Assembly: GCA_003134685.1 (NCBI GenBank)
Contig: PLCA01000002.1
Coordinates: 147,964 to 211,963 of the forward strand
Direction: 5' to 3'
Source: Gemmatimonadota bacterium
GTDB taxonomy: Bacteria > Gemmatimonadota > Gemmatimonadetes > Gemmatimonadales > Gemmatimonadaceae
DNA length: 64,000 nt
The notes under the pieces are model-generated. The model was not told the origin of the DNA. It searched no databases and saw only the letters and a program-made list of their open reading frames with translations. The number at the start of each line of letters is the position of its first letter. The first letter of the stretch is position 1. Below are positions 44,401-50,900 of the stretch, piece after piece. The position numbers and the translations under genes are program-made.

Positions 44401-46676
44401 GTCCACGTTCCCTCGATCAGATCGTGGCTGAGCAGCGTGTTCTCGGGGAATCGCCCGTGCGTCGCCTCCTCGAAAGCATCGACATCGTAGATCCCTTTTC
44501 CGGTGAAGCTGCCCTCGCCATAGAGATCCTGGTACACGTCGGATACAGCCGTCGTGTACGGATCGACACCAGGGTGCCCGGAGTGAATCGAGGCAAAGTA
44601 GGATTTATGCGCGCTCGTGAGCGACACGCCGACCCGCGGCTGGACGATTCCATATCCCTCGGTGATGCGTCCGATTTGCGGGTCGTAGTGCGCGCGGTTG
44701 AGCGGGTGCGCGATCGTTCCGACAAGAAGCTGCGCCGCATCTCGCGGCAGCACCGTGTCCGAGTCGAGCGTGATGACGTAACGTACGAAGGCGAGCCTGC
44801 TCGTATCGCCGATGACCGTTGTAAACGCGTCTCGCGCTCCCCCTCGCAGGAATTTGTTGAACTGGGCAAGCTTGCCACGCTTCCTCTCCCAACCCATCCA
44901 TACGTTCTGTTTCGGATTCCAGAGCCGCGGGCGATGAAAGAGGAAAAACACATCTTCGCCCGCGTTTCCGTACCTCGCGTTCAGGCTCTTGGTCCCCGCC
45001 GCGGCCGCGGCGAGAATCGCCTCGTCATCCGGCCTGTGCTCGGTTGGTGAGTCCGTGAAATCGCTCAGTATCGCGAACTGAAGATTCGGGTCGCGATTGG
45101 CGAGGTACTGCACCTCGAGGTGCTCGAGCGCTTCCTCCGCCCCGTGTACGCTCCCAAGGAGCGTGGGCACGACCACCGCCGTCATGTACTCTTCCGGAAT
45201 TCCGTCGTCACGCAGCTCGAGCTTGGACAGGAGCCGCGGTGGCATCAGCAGCGTGATCAGCTGGTTGATGACGCTGATTCCGATTTCGCTCGCCGGAATT
45301 AGAGCAACGACCGCGAGGACCAGCTGAACCATCAGCGACGCGCCCTCTACAACTTCCAGAATCACCGCGATCGCGAGAATCGTGAACACGGTTATCCCCC
45401 CGAAATACAGCGTGTTGGGGTGCCGCTGTGTCCAGCGATGCAGCCATTCTCCGGGCGGTGGAGTGTACCCGACCTTCTCCTCGAGCACCTGGCGCCCAAT
45501 GTCCACCAGGAAGTAGCCGACGTGCGCGTGTCTCGCATCGCTCGGATCGGCGAGCTTCGCCAGTGCCAGTACCTCGCTCGCTATTTCTTCTTCCGGCCGC
45601 TTGACCCGCTTCGCGATGTGCTCGACCACGTGGCGGTAATGATCCCGGGTCCCGAACGTCATCGAGGGGTAGTGGCCGCTTGGATCCTGACGCAGAAGCT
45701 TGTCCGTCGCGCTTTGCGATTCGACGAAATCCTTCCAGTCCAGCCTCGAAATCGTGCGAAGACTCGTGATGCTGTTCGCGACGGTCACCTGCGTCAGCGC
45801 CACTCTGCGATTCGATCGCGTTGCAGCTTCTTCCGCGCTCGGTCCGTCTTCCGCGATCCACTGCTCGAGCCAGATCAGCGGCGTGAAGTTCGTCTGGTAC
45901 GATCGGACCTGCTGTAGGAACCGCGCTACCCACGTCGGCGTGAACGGCGGATGATCGTCGACAAACGCGGCGAGTGCCGTCGCGAGCGCGCGTGAAGATT
46001 CCTCACTGGCCTCACGCAATGTCGTGGCGGCTCGGTCGGCTGACTCGACTTCCTGCAGGCGCGCGGCCACCCGCAACGCCATTCTACGGATGTTCTCGAC
46101 CAGACCCAATCGAAGCATCGTCGGGATCGCCCACAGCTCGCCGATGCGAAGCTGAGTAACGGTCTGATACTCGCGAACGAAGAGCGTGATGTTGTCGAGA
46201 TCGAGGTGGCCTTCCGTGTGCGCGATCAGCTCGATTGCCACTTCGTACGCTCGCGGATATCCGGCGAGTGATCCTGTGGCGAGCTTGGGAAGCTCCTCGT
46301 AGTAGCCCTTGGGAAGATTTGTGCGGATTTCCCTTATGTGCTCCTGGACGATGTAGAAGTTGTCCAGCAGCCAGTCTCCAGCCGGGCTGATGTCGAGACC
46401 ACGCTCTGCGCCGTTGTTCAGCTCCTGATAGACACGATCCAGTACTTCTCTCGTGTCCTCGAGACGAAGTAGGAGAGGGCCGGCGCCCCGTTGTTTTTGC
46501 GCCGGGAGCAGGTGATGTCCGCGCGCCACCGCTCGCGCGCGCTCACCGAGCCGCTCGAGACCGAGTACTTCGCCACGAATCGGACCGACGAGTTCTTCGC
46601 CAGACCCGTTTCGTGAACGGCCGAACAGACGACTCAGAATTGTTGTTGGAGCCTTGGGCGGGATCGCTGTTGCCAC
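38376..46676 (-). CDS. ndvB: Cyclic beta-1,2-glucan synthase (GT84 + glucoamylase-like + GH94), 2766 aa
   Basis: A very large multidomain membrane enzyme like NdvB/Cgs. Residues 1-400 are helical; membrane segments follow (about 405-465), then a GT84 glycosyltransferase with DSDTVLP and the RKHRWIRGDWQLLGW motif, and more membrane segments (about 830-1010). Next comes a glucoamylase-like domain (about 1200-1400: TLLDQTHKGSVRRQIAYGAERGVPWGVSESAYAVRD). Two GH94 N-terminal-type modules lie near 1530-1790 and 2020-2280, and a GH94 phosphorylase catalytic domain near 2310-2700 has GSGDWNDGMNRVG. It makes, trims and cyclises periplasmic beta-1,2-glucan in osmoadaptation. GTG start at 46676; the last 71 bp overlap the convergent FAD gene. 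Confidence 0.95.
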   Translation of the reverse strand: MATAIPPKAPTTILSRLFGRSRNGSGEELVGPIRGEVLGLERLGERARAVARGHHLLPAQKQRGAGPLLLRLEDTREVLDRVYQELNNGAERGLDISPAGDWLLDNFYIVQEHIREIRTNLPKGYYEELPKLATGSLAGYPRAYEVAIELIAHTEGHLDLDNITLFVREYQTVTQLRIGELWAIPTMLRLGLVENIRRMALRVAARLQEVESADRAATTLREASEESSRALATALAAFVDDHPPFTPTWVARFLQQVRSYQTNFTPLIWLEQWIAEDGPSAEEAATRSNRRVALTQVTVANSITSLRTISRLDWKDFVESQSATDKLLRQDPSGHYPSMTFGTRDHYRHVVEHIAKRVKRPEEEIASEVLALAKLADPSDARHAHVGYFLVDIGRQVLEEKVGYTPPPGEWLHRWTQRHPNTLYFGGITVFTILAIAVILEVVEGASLMVQLVLAVVALIPASEIGISVINQLITLLMPPRLLSKLELRDDGIPEEYMTAVVVPTLLGSVHGAEEALEHLEVQYLANRDPNLQFAILSDFTDSPTEHRPDDEAILAAAAAGTKSLNARYGNAGEDVFFLFHRPRLWNPKQNVWMGWERKRGKLAQFNKFLRGGARDAFTTVIGDTSRLAFVRYVITLDSDTVLPRDAAQLLVGTIAHPLNRAHYDPQIGRITEGYGIVQPRVGVSLTSAHKSYFASIHSGHPGVDPYTTAVSDVYQDLYGEGSFTGKGIYDVDAFEEATHGRFPENTLLSHDLIEGTWTRAGLATDIEVYDDYPARYLTFTRRKHRWIRGDWQLLGWLKGTVPGPDGRMQNRLSAISRWKILDNLRRSLVEIFQLMMLIVGWFLLPGSSVQWTGIVLVVIAFPWLLSLTISLLRPPRDQSWLAYYLAVGRDAITNGQQLALAVAFLPHQAVVSADAIIRTLYRLFISHRNLLEWQTASQVERALGVGSQRETWRKMWPVTALCLVLSALIGLHVTVSGTLTSDERFLFIMGTLPLVLAWFASPSIAFALSRPAILGEIHLTDTERQAALRYAKLHWTYFEKFVTEETHWLAPDNFQEDPEPVLALRTSPTNIGLQLLSTVSAVDFGFITRSDMIDRVEKVFRSLERMRRFHGHFFNWYDLNELRVLEPGYVSTVDSGNFAGHLIALKQACYEKLKDPTCSDLDAKRLKAIAERAHAYAVEMDFRFLYDTKRKLFTIGYHIGSNTVDNSYYDLLASESRLASFIAIAKDDVSVDHWFRLGRSLTATAGTRTLLSWSGSMFEYLMPALVMQTFPFTLLDQTHKGSVRRQIAYGAERGVPWGVSESAYAVRDRSHTYQYRGFGVPDLALKRGLSKELVVAPYATVLAMLVEPRQSLKNLTTLEAEGALGPYGFRDALDYTRPSPGSRKTIVCTFMAHHIGMSIVALDNALNQQIWPRRFHLDPLVRSAELVLQERIPRRLTVQDVQGDDAARVPSETEKPAVREIETPHTPQPVVGILGNVPYTTLITNAGGGFSRYGNLAVTRWRHDSTRDNYGQWCYVKDLSTGHVWSTAHQPSGTEPQWYRVLFASDRITFIRRDGDIDTVTEIAVASDDAAEVRRVMLTNRSLQTREIELTSYSEVVLAPPDTDRSHPAFANLFVQTEFLEGKAALLATRRSRSATEAAIWCAHVVACGAELVGKVTCETDRAKFVGRGRSVRNAEALDEGADLSGTVGAVLDPIFSLRVKVRIPPGGSTHVAFTTFITEQKERAIQLADLYHDPYSARRALDLSWAQAQAELRDLGIAPADAALYQDLAGHLMFPHPGFRPAQSAVEENKLGQQALWTLGISGDWPILLATVESPVGMPSVRQLLRTHHYWRLKGITCDLVILNVHPATYMQELSDELLATAMASSEAGLLDRPGGVFIRRADLLKPEEITLLKAMARVQVNCDGLGLGNFLEFPGVEDRYPPKLEIMNRDIVPLGTVAIHAETADPGTGLQCFNGLGGFNGDGEYEIHLTGSDLPPAPWVNVVGNPVAGFIVSEGGSGTTWAGNSFFYRLTPWHNDPVRDPSSDCVFLRDDANGDLWTATPCPIREPTPYKVRHGAGYSVFDHTHKGLASSFRLGVDQTDPVKISVLTLRNDGSTRKKLTLTWYVEWVLGVNRELTQYQIRTTFDEATQSMFARNYFDAQFAETVAFASISERVAYYTADRREFLGRNGTISSPAALERAGLSGAIGATIDPCCALQVSVTIEPGETREIVMLLGAAEGEDAVREIIARNRTATDAKRAVDSNIRDWDKRLGTIKVKTPEPTFDLMVNRWSLYQALSCRMWARTALYQSSGAFGFRDQLQDVMAFVYADAAVAREHIIRAASRQFVEGDVQHWWHPQTGRGVRTQFSDDLIWLPYVIDHYVNVSCDRGIFDVEVPYLTMRLLNPDEHEIYDLPKVSSEVGSIYDHCVRALRKACTAGVHGLPLIGSGDWNDGMNRVGIEGKGESVWLAWFLISTLRKFAVHAEKRGDTATRDEVLAKAEGYAEAVESSAWDGEWYRRAYFDDGSPLGSRTSDECKIDSIAQSWSVISGAGSPERTRIAMQSLNKYLVREDARLILLLTPPFDKTTHDPGYIQGYLPGVRENGAQYTHAALWAVLATALQGDGDRAFELFQMLNPITHSDSAKAVDIYKVEPYVVAADVYTAKGHLGRGGWTWYTGSASWMYRTALEAILGFRQLGEELFIEPCIPASWKKFTIEYRFRSSTYEIAVENPDGLERGTAELTVDGRRVENAINLVDDGKHHRVTALLRPSPSPAAVHEKQEKARL

Positions 46677-46744
46677 GTCACTTACTCAACGCCAGAGGTG
46701 TGCCGCTCTCGGATGGGGCACGCCCGCAAGATATCCCGTTTTAT

Positions 46745-47050
46745 CTACTCGGCGTAATACGCCTGGATGCAGAGAGTCACGAGCCGCTGCCTGACGCGTT
46801 CGTATTGATCCGCATTCTGTGGGCGCAACGATTCGGCTAGGGAGTTCCAAAGCTCCTTGAAAATAACTATCAGCTCCTCGGGAGGAACGTCATTTTCGTG
46901 CGCCTCTCGGCCGACTTCCTCCAAGAGAGCGGTAAGCTCTGGCGTCGGGCCGTCAGGTCGCTTGAGCTGCTCAGTGAGCGCAGTCCGCAACTCCTTCATG
47001 CTGCTTTCTGAGAGTGGGCTCACAGATGTTTGGCCAATAGTTTTCCCCAC
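46745..47050 (-). CDS. Small helical hypothetical protein upstream of glucan synthase
   Basis: A 101-residue protein, mostly helical: MKELRTALTEQLKRPDGPTPELTALLEEVGREAHENDVPPEELIVIFKELWNSLAES then QYERVRQRLVTLCIQAYYAE. No signal or membrane segment. GTG start at 47050, inside an inverted repeat CCACTTTC-N13-GAAAGTGG (47047-47075). It is 68 bp upstream of the glucan synthase on the same strand, so may be co-transcribed. No family recognised. Confidence 0.7.
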   Translation of the reverse strand: MGKTIGQTSVSPLSESSMKELRTALTEQLKRPDGPTPELTALLEEVGREAHENDVPPEELIVIFKELWNSLAESLRPQNADQYERVRQRLVTLCIQAYYAE

Positions 47051-47262
47051 TTTCTCACTTGTTTGTGGAAAGTGGACATTTGTTCCTGGAATATCTAAGT
47101 GATAGTTTCGCCGAGCGCCATAGAATCAGAAAGCCCGGCAGTTGCCGGATTAGGCGGCGTTCGCATATGGGGCGGCGTGTTGTTTCTCGCGCGCGATGAG
47201 GTCCGTCGCTGCTTAGCCGAGTCCTACGGTAGAGCTTCGCTTGCTCGAGCCCTCCCCAAGCC
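47051..47262. other. Intergenic region without recognised gene
   Basis: About 210 bp between two small minus-strand genes. It contains the start-codon inverted repeat noted for the 101-residue protein and a perfect CCGGCA-GT-TGCCGG at 47135-47148. No ORF with a ribosome site, no tRNA and no known RNA motif could be recognised. Confidence 0.5.
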
Positions 47263-47287
47263 AAACGCCCCTCGTTGAGGGGCGTTT
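47263..47287 (-). terminator. Strong hairpin, probable terminator for the 58-aa gene
   Basis: AAACGCCCCTC-GTT-GAGGGGCGTTT is a perfect 11-bp stem with a 3-base loop, 5 bp after the stop of the small gene on the minus strand. The stem ends in TTT, but a longer U-run is absent, so termination is likely but not certain. Confidence 0.65.
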
Positions 47288-47292
47288 GTAGG

Positions 47293-47469
47293 TCAGACCT
47301 TTTTTGCTTTGTGCGTAGCCCCTTTGTCCCCTTGTGTCGGGATCGGACCCGCATTTCTCTCGCTTTCCTTGAGATGCTGCTTGTCCAGCTCGAGTATGTG
47401 TTCGTCGTCAGTTCGATTCTTCTGATCGGTCACGCTTGCATCTCTTTGATGCTTCCCCTGCGAATCCAT
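47293..47469 (-). CDS. Small hydrophilic protein, 58 aa
   Basis: MDSQGKHQRDASVTDQKNRTDDEHILELDKQHLKESERNAGPIPTQGDKGATHKAKKV is rich in Lys, Asp, Glu, Gln and His, without hydrophobic segments, so it is probably intrinsically disordered or a stress-type protein. Support for a real gene comes from the strong AGAGGGGGAGAG immediately before ATG 47469 and the perfect hairpin after the stop. The longer ORF-track start at 47547 lacks such a site. No family recognised. Confidence 0.65.
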   Translation of the reverse strand: MDSQGKHQRDASVTDQKNRTDDEHILELDKQHLKESERNAGPIPTQGDKGATHKAKKV

Positions 47470-47562
47470 CTCTCCCCCTCTTTCAGATGTAGGGTTTTGA
47501 GACGTACAGGAAGCATGCCTGTCCCAGTTTATCCCCCCTGGTAGCATTTAACGCCGTTAGGC

Positions 47563-48426
47563 TCAACGAATTCGAATTCCCCCCATCAGCCTGAATAGAG
47601 TGGCGTCTGCCGGCACCGAATAGACCTGGGCTCCGACATCCAGAATCTGCCGAAGGACCGCGGTCAGCCCACCAAAGACTGCGGCGCGATAGAGGGGCTT
47701 CTCGAGCTCGACCTGGGTCATGTCGACGCTGCCAGACTGACTAGTGAACCCGACCTGAAAGTGCGGATCGATCCGGTTTACACCCGCGCCACCGTAGAAC
47801 GAGATTCCACGGACCCCCGGGGCAAACCCGGCGGCGACCTCGCCACCGAACATGTCGGGATGGAAAGTATCCTTCGATGGACTGGTCCCGTAGCACGGGC
47901 TCGAGGGCGCCGTCTGCTGAAGCTGCGACTCAGGACAGGTTATCGCTCCTTTAACATTTCCGAAGGTGCCATGCACGCGGAGCATGAGGGTCGTTCCACT
48001 TGAAACGGGACCGACCGCGAAATGGTGAGACTGCGATACGGCGAAGCTGAAAAGATTCGGCGTAGCTCTCGCGATCGTCACCGGAGGAAGGTACGCAGCC
48101 TCGAGGGCAAAGCCGAACGGCCCGCCGATCGTAATCCTCGGCCGCCCGAATACGGGGGAGAGTGAGGTATGCTCGCTCTTCTGGGTAAAGCACCGGCCGG
48201 TCTGCTCGATCGCGGGATCCGGCTTGGGGATGTATTCAAGCTCGGCACCGATCCTGATGCTGGCGGGGAGAGGCACCTCCGGCACTGTTGCCATCGAGTA
48301 CACGATCGGCGCCGTATAGAACGCGAGAAGCTTTCCTTCGTTGCTATTGGTTGGGACTCGGCACTGCGCTATTGCTTGTCGCTGTGCGGTCAAAAGCAGT
48401 ACTAGTATGAACAGACCTCGACGCAT
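47563..48426 (-). CDS. Exported hypothetical protein, probable outer-membrane beta-barrel
   Basis: A 287-residue protein with signal peptide MRRGLFILVLLLTAQRQAIAQ. The rest consists of alternating short beta segments (IRIGAELEYIPKP, RITIGGPFGFALEAAYLPP, TTLMLRVHGTFGNVKGAI, GISFYGGAGVNRIDPHFQVGF, LYRAAVFGGLTAVL) and ends FRLMGGIRIR, as in small outer-membrane barrels. Four cysteines could form disulfides. ATG 48426 has AGGAG at a good distance. No specific family recognised. Confidence 0.75.
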   Translation of the reverse strand: MRRGLFILVLLLTAQRQAIAQCRVPTNSNEGKLLAFYTAPIVYSMATVPEVPLPASIRIGAELEYIPKPDPAIEQTGRCFTQKSEHTSLSPVFGRPRITIGGPFGFALEAAYLPPVTIARATPNLFSFAVSQSHHFAVGPVSSGTTLMLRVHGTFGNVKGAITCPESQLQQTAPSSPCYGTSPSKDTFHPDMFGGEVAAGFAPGVRGISFYGGAGVNRIDPHFQVGFTSQSGSVDMTQVELEKPLYRAAVFGGLTAVLRQILDVGAQVYSVPADATLFRLMGGIRIR

Positions 48427-48572
48427 TGTTGCTCCTGTTCGGAAGAACTCCTGATGAGCGACTAACCTAAAGGCGAAACCCTGATGCGGCGACGATCGGT
48501 CGGCAAGCGCAGCGATTCAAGGCGCCAATGTATGCGCGCAACAGGCGAACGCCCAACCAATGTCTTTGACGT

Positions 48573-48599
48573 CATCGGAAAGATCATCGACTTCCGATG
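48573..48599. repeat. Perfect 8-bp inverted repeat at PIG-L stop
   Basis: CATCGGAA-AGATCATCGAC-TTCCGATG spans the stop codon of the deacetylase gene. There is no T-run; it may stabilise the 3' end of the transcript. Confidence 0.5.
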
Positions 48600-49498
48600 G
48601 AGCGGGGCTTCCGCGCGTACGTGCGAAGCAGGCATTCCGAGTAGAACCCCGGATGTTCTTCGTATGCGCCCCACGTTTTGTTGACGCGCATCATTTCCTT
48701 GTCGTAAGCCAGGAACATCGCAGTCTTCTCGCGCGCCTGATCGGTCGACCGATTGGCTGCTCGCGTTGCAAGCGCGTAACCCACATAGTACCACGTGTTC
48801 CACTTCTGTCTCTTGCGCAGATCTTCCACAAGCAGGCCGACCATGCGGTGATCGAAGTGATCGTGCGGATTCGCCGCCACGCTCGGATCGCTTGCGTGAA
48901 CTACCAGATCCGTAGTGGCGGAGCGCGTCCCGATCAGCACGCTCGCGGTGGCCAGGAGATCTCCCCATCCCCGGTAGGCCGCGCTGCTATCGACTGCGGT
49001 TATGACTGTGATTTTTTTTCCGCGCAGTCTTCTCAGGCTTTCGAAGCCGTGGCGAGCGAAGCCCACTCCGTTTCTCTTCCCATCCGGAAGCCGGAGAAAG
49101 TAGGACTCGGTATTGGCGATCACGCATTTTCGAATGGCGTGCTCGAGCACCTTCGTCGTCGAGCACCTTACTGCGGCGGAATCAGCTGCCGCAACCCCAA
49201 TGGCGAGACGCGTCGATTGTAGCGCTGCTCGTTCCCGCGTCTGCCAGTAGAGAGAATCCCGCCCGTCGTCTCCGGCCGTCAGATAGATAAAGGTCGCTGA
49301 GTCCCCGCCGGCAATTTGCTTCGCAACGACGTCTCCCATGAAAAGCTGCCAGTCGTCCTGATGCGCGACAACGAACACATCGCGCTGAGCAGGCATGGAG
49401 TTCGATAAGTGGCTAACTGACTCAGTCCGCCCGGCAGTTCCGACCAACGTCAGCTGGAGTAACCCTGCGGCAAGCGATTGGAGTCGAACAATCGTCAA
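48584..49498 (-). CDS. PIG-L/LmbE-family deacetylase, exported
   Basis: A 304-residue protein whose N-terminus (MTIVRLQSLAAGLLQLTLVGTAG) looks like a signal sequence. The deacetylase motif is VVAHQDDWQLFMGD, keeping the His, Asp and Asp of the usual AHPDD but with Gln for Pro. A later motif NPHDHFDHRMVG supplies the other zinc His. PIG-L enzymes remove N-acetyl groups from GlcNAc-containing glycans or glycolipids. The TTG start at 49498 has GGAAGG upstream. The AHQDD variant is a recognised subgroup; substrate unknown. Confidence 0.85.
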   Translation of the reverse strand: MTIVRLQSLAAGLLQLTLVGTAGRTESVSHLSNSMPAQRDVFVVAHQDDWQLFMGDVVAKQIAGGDSATFIYLTAGDDGRDSLYWQTRERAALQSTRLAIGVAAADSAAVRCSTTKVLEHAIRKCVIANTESYFLRLPDGKRNGVGFARHGFESLRRLRGKKITVITAVDSSAAYRGWGDLLATASVLIGTRSATTDLVVHASDPSVAANPHDHFDHRMVGLLVEDLRKRQKWNTWYYVGYALATRAANRSTDQAREKTAMFLAYDKEMMRVNKTWGAYEEHPGFYSECLLRTYARKPRSIGSR

Positions 49499-49648
49499 TG
49501 AGCCTTCCGGAATGGAGGGTTTACCGCCTCGATCAGGCGATGATTAAGGTCGTGAGCGTCACACCTCGTGCCTACTACCTTGCATCTCCACCCTTGTTCT
49601 CCTCACAGTTCAAAATACCCAGATGCAGAGAGCGGGTGCACTGAATTC

Positions 49649-49681
49649 GTGCACCCGCTCTTGGTTATATATTTACCTAAT
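49649..49681 (-). terminator. Perfect 13-bp hairpin downstream of yceI
   Basis: AGAGCGGGTGCAC-TGAATTC-GTGCACCCGCTCT, 8 bp after the yceI stop on the minus strand. Arms are perfect. The following sequence (CTGCATCTGGGTATTTTG) has only a short T-run, so this may be a stability hairpin or terminator. Confidence 0.65.
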
Positions 49682-49688
49682 GCCGGCG

Positions 49689-50252
49689 TTACTCGGCTTT
49701 CACTGCCTCGACCTCGATACCAATCTTGATCTCGTTTCCCACAGCTACGCCGCCTGCCTCCAACACCTGATTCCAGGTCAACCCGAAATCCCGGCGATCG
49801 ATCTTGCCCTTCGCGCTGAATCCCACCCGCTCCCCTCCCCACGGATCCTTCGTCTGACCCTCGAACTCGACGTCGAGAGTGATCGGCCTGGTCACATCAC
49901 GAATCGTCAACTCGCCCGTGAGCTTGAACGCCTTCCGATCCCCGTCGATGCTGGTGCTTCGGAATTTGATCTCGGGGTATTTCTCGACGTTCAGAAAATC
50001 GCCCGAGCGAAGATGCTCGTCCCGCTGGTCGGCGCGAGTATCGATGCTTGCCGTCTTGAGAGTCGCTTCGACCAAAGAATTCCTCGGATTTTTTTCGTCA
50101 ATAGTAATAGTGCCTTCGATGTCTACGATTCGTCCTTTGACGGTCGTGATCATCAGGTGCTTGGCCGAGAACTCGACCGTGGTGTGCGTCGGGTCGAGCT
50201 TCCACTGGGTCTTGGTTCCCGCTGCGGGAGCGGTTTGAGCTGGTGCGGTCAT
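49689..50252 (-). CDS. YceI-family lipid-binding protein, no signal peptide
   Basis: A 187-residue YceI-like beta-barrel (lipocalin-type fold), with KLDPTHTTVEFSAKHLMITTVKGRIVDIEGTITID, NSLVEATLKTASIDTRADQRDEHLRSGDFLNVEKYPEIKFRSTSI and the family end DFGLTWNQVLEAGGVAVGNEIKIGIEVEAV. Family members bind isoprenoid chains such as ubiquinone. It lacks the usual signal peptide (starts MTAPAQTAPAAGTKTQWKLDP), so is probably cytoplasmic. AGAGGAAACG precedes the ATG. It has a consensus-like promoter (TTGACA-N17-TATACT) overlapping the divergent hxlR promoter. Confidence 0.92.
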   Translation of the reverse strand: MTAPAQTAPAAGTKTQWKLDPTHTTVEFSAKHLMITTVKGRIVDIEGTITIDEKNPRNSLVEATLKTASIDTRADQRDEHLRSGDFLNVEKYPEIKFRSTSIDGDRKAFKLTGELTIRDVTRPITLDVEFEGQTKDPWGGERVGFSAKGKIDRRDFGLTWNQVLEAGGVAVGNEIKIGIEVEAVKAE

Positions 50253-50316
50253 CGTTTCCTCTCGAATCTGGTGCGGTTTTGAGCCAGTTAACGCTATTTT
50301 GAGTGGCTAACAGCTC

Positions 50317-50345
50317 TGGACTTACTATGAGTATGCTAGTATACT
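50317..50345 (+). promoter_or_regulatory. Predicted sigma-70 promoter of the HxlR gene
   Basis: TGGACT (50317-50322), 17 bp, TATACT (50340-50345). The -10 overlaps the -10 of the divergent yceI promoter by four bases. Transcription would start near 50352, leaving a leader of about 40 nt without a visible Shine-Dalgarno. Confidence 0.55.
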
Positions 50346-50353
50346 TTAGTAAG
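50321..50353. promoter_or_regulatory. Candidate HxlR operator, near-palindrome
   Basis: CTTACTA...TAGTAAG outer arms are perfect (50321-50327 and 50347-50353), with an inner AGTATGCTAGTATACT near-palindrome (two mismatched pairs). It covers both -10 hexamers, so a bound HxlR dimer would be expected to repress both genes. Confidence 0.65.
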
Positions 50354-50366
50354 TAAGTTGTGTCAA
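50338..50366 (-). promoter_or_regulatory. Predicted sigma-70 promoter of yceI (near-consensus)
   Basis: On the minus strand: TTGACA (50361-50366), spacer of 17 bp, TATACT (50338-50343). It is the closest consensus promoter I found in the window and points to the YceI gene, about 85 bp upstream of its ATG. Confidence 0.75.
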
Positions 50367-50391
50367 GCTCCCATATCCATAACTTCTTCTC

Positions 50392-50808
50392 ATGACCGAT
50401 TCGCCCGCGTCCGTCTCACCAGTCTGCTCCCGCTTTCACCGGGCCATCGAGCTCATCGGCAGCCGCTGGACTGGCGCCATCCTGCAAACCCTGCTTCAGG
50501 GGAAAACGCGATATGCGGCCATCAGGGGAGCGATTCCCGACATTACCGATCGAATGTTGTCGGAGCGCCTTCGCTCGCTCGAGGGAGAAAAGTTGGTACT
50601 CCGGGTTGTAACCCCCGAGAGCCCTGTGCGCGTTGAATACGAGCTGACCCCCAAGGGGCGCGAGCTCCAGAACGCACTGCGAGAAATCGGCAGCTGGGCC
50701 GAACGCTGGATCCCGCTGGAAAGCGGCGAAATCAACGAGACTGCCGCTGAATCAAAAGCCGGTAAGCATCGCCACACCCGGCGCGCGCGCAAAGCCAGAT
50801 CTGCATGA
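50392..50808 (+). CDS. HxlR-family transcriptional regulator
   Basis: A 138-residue winged-helix protein. The HxlR core starts CSRFHRAIELIGSRWTGAILQTLLQGKTRYAAIRGAIPDITDRMLSERLRSLEGEKLVLRVV and ends with VRVEYELTPKGRELQNALREIGSWAERW. A conserved Cys near residue 12 (VCSRFH) is present in redox-sensing members such as HypR. The C-terminus is basic (GKHRHTRRARKARSA). It is divergent from yceI, with overlapping promoters and a palindromic site between them, and followed by a strong terminator. Probably a thiol- or electrophile-responsive regulator of yceI and itself; the signal is inferred. Confidence 0.93.
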   Translation: MTDSPASVSPVCSRFHRAIELIGSRWTGAILQTLLQGKTRYAAIRGAIPDITDRMLSERLRSLEGEKLVLRVVTPESPVRVEYELTPKGRELQNALREIGSWAERWIPLESGEINETAAESKAGKHRHTRRARKARSA

Positions 50809-50816
50809 CCGGATTG

Positions 50817-50852
50817 AAGGACGCTGAGTAGATTCTCAGCGTCCTTTTTTTT
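50817..50852 (+). terminator. Strong rho-independent terminator after HxlR
   Basis: AAGGACGCTGAG-TAGATT-CTCAGCGTCCTT followed by a run of Ts (the stem's last two Ts plus six more). A perfect 12-bp stem, 8 bp after the HxlR stop; a textbook intrinsic terminator. Confidence 0.93.
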
Positions 50853-50900
50853 CACCGCATCCTCGTCCCCTTACATCACTCCCCTAGTGGAGAACCACTG

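Noticed and set aside
47055-47354. 99-residue minus-strand ORF
   Set aside because: It crosses the strong hairpin at 47263-47287, overlaps the better-supported 58-residue gene and has no ribosome site or motif.
48584-49498. AHQDD in place of AHPDD as loss of PIG-L activity
   Set aside because: The His and both Asp residues are kept, and this variant occurs in a known PIG-L subgroup.
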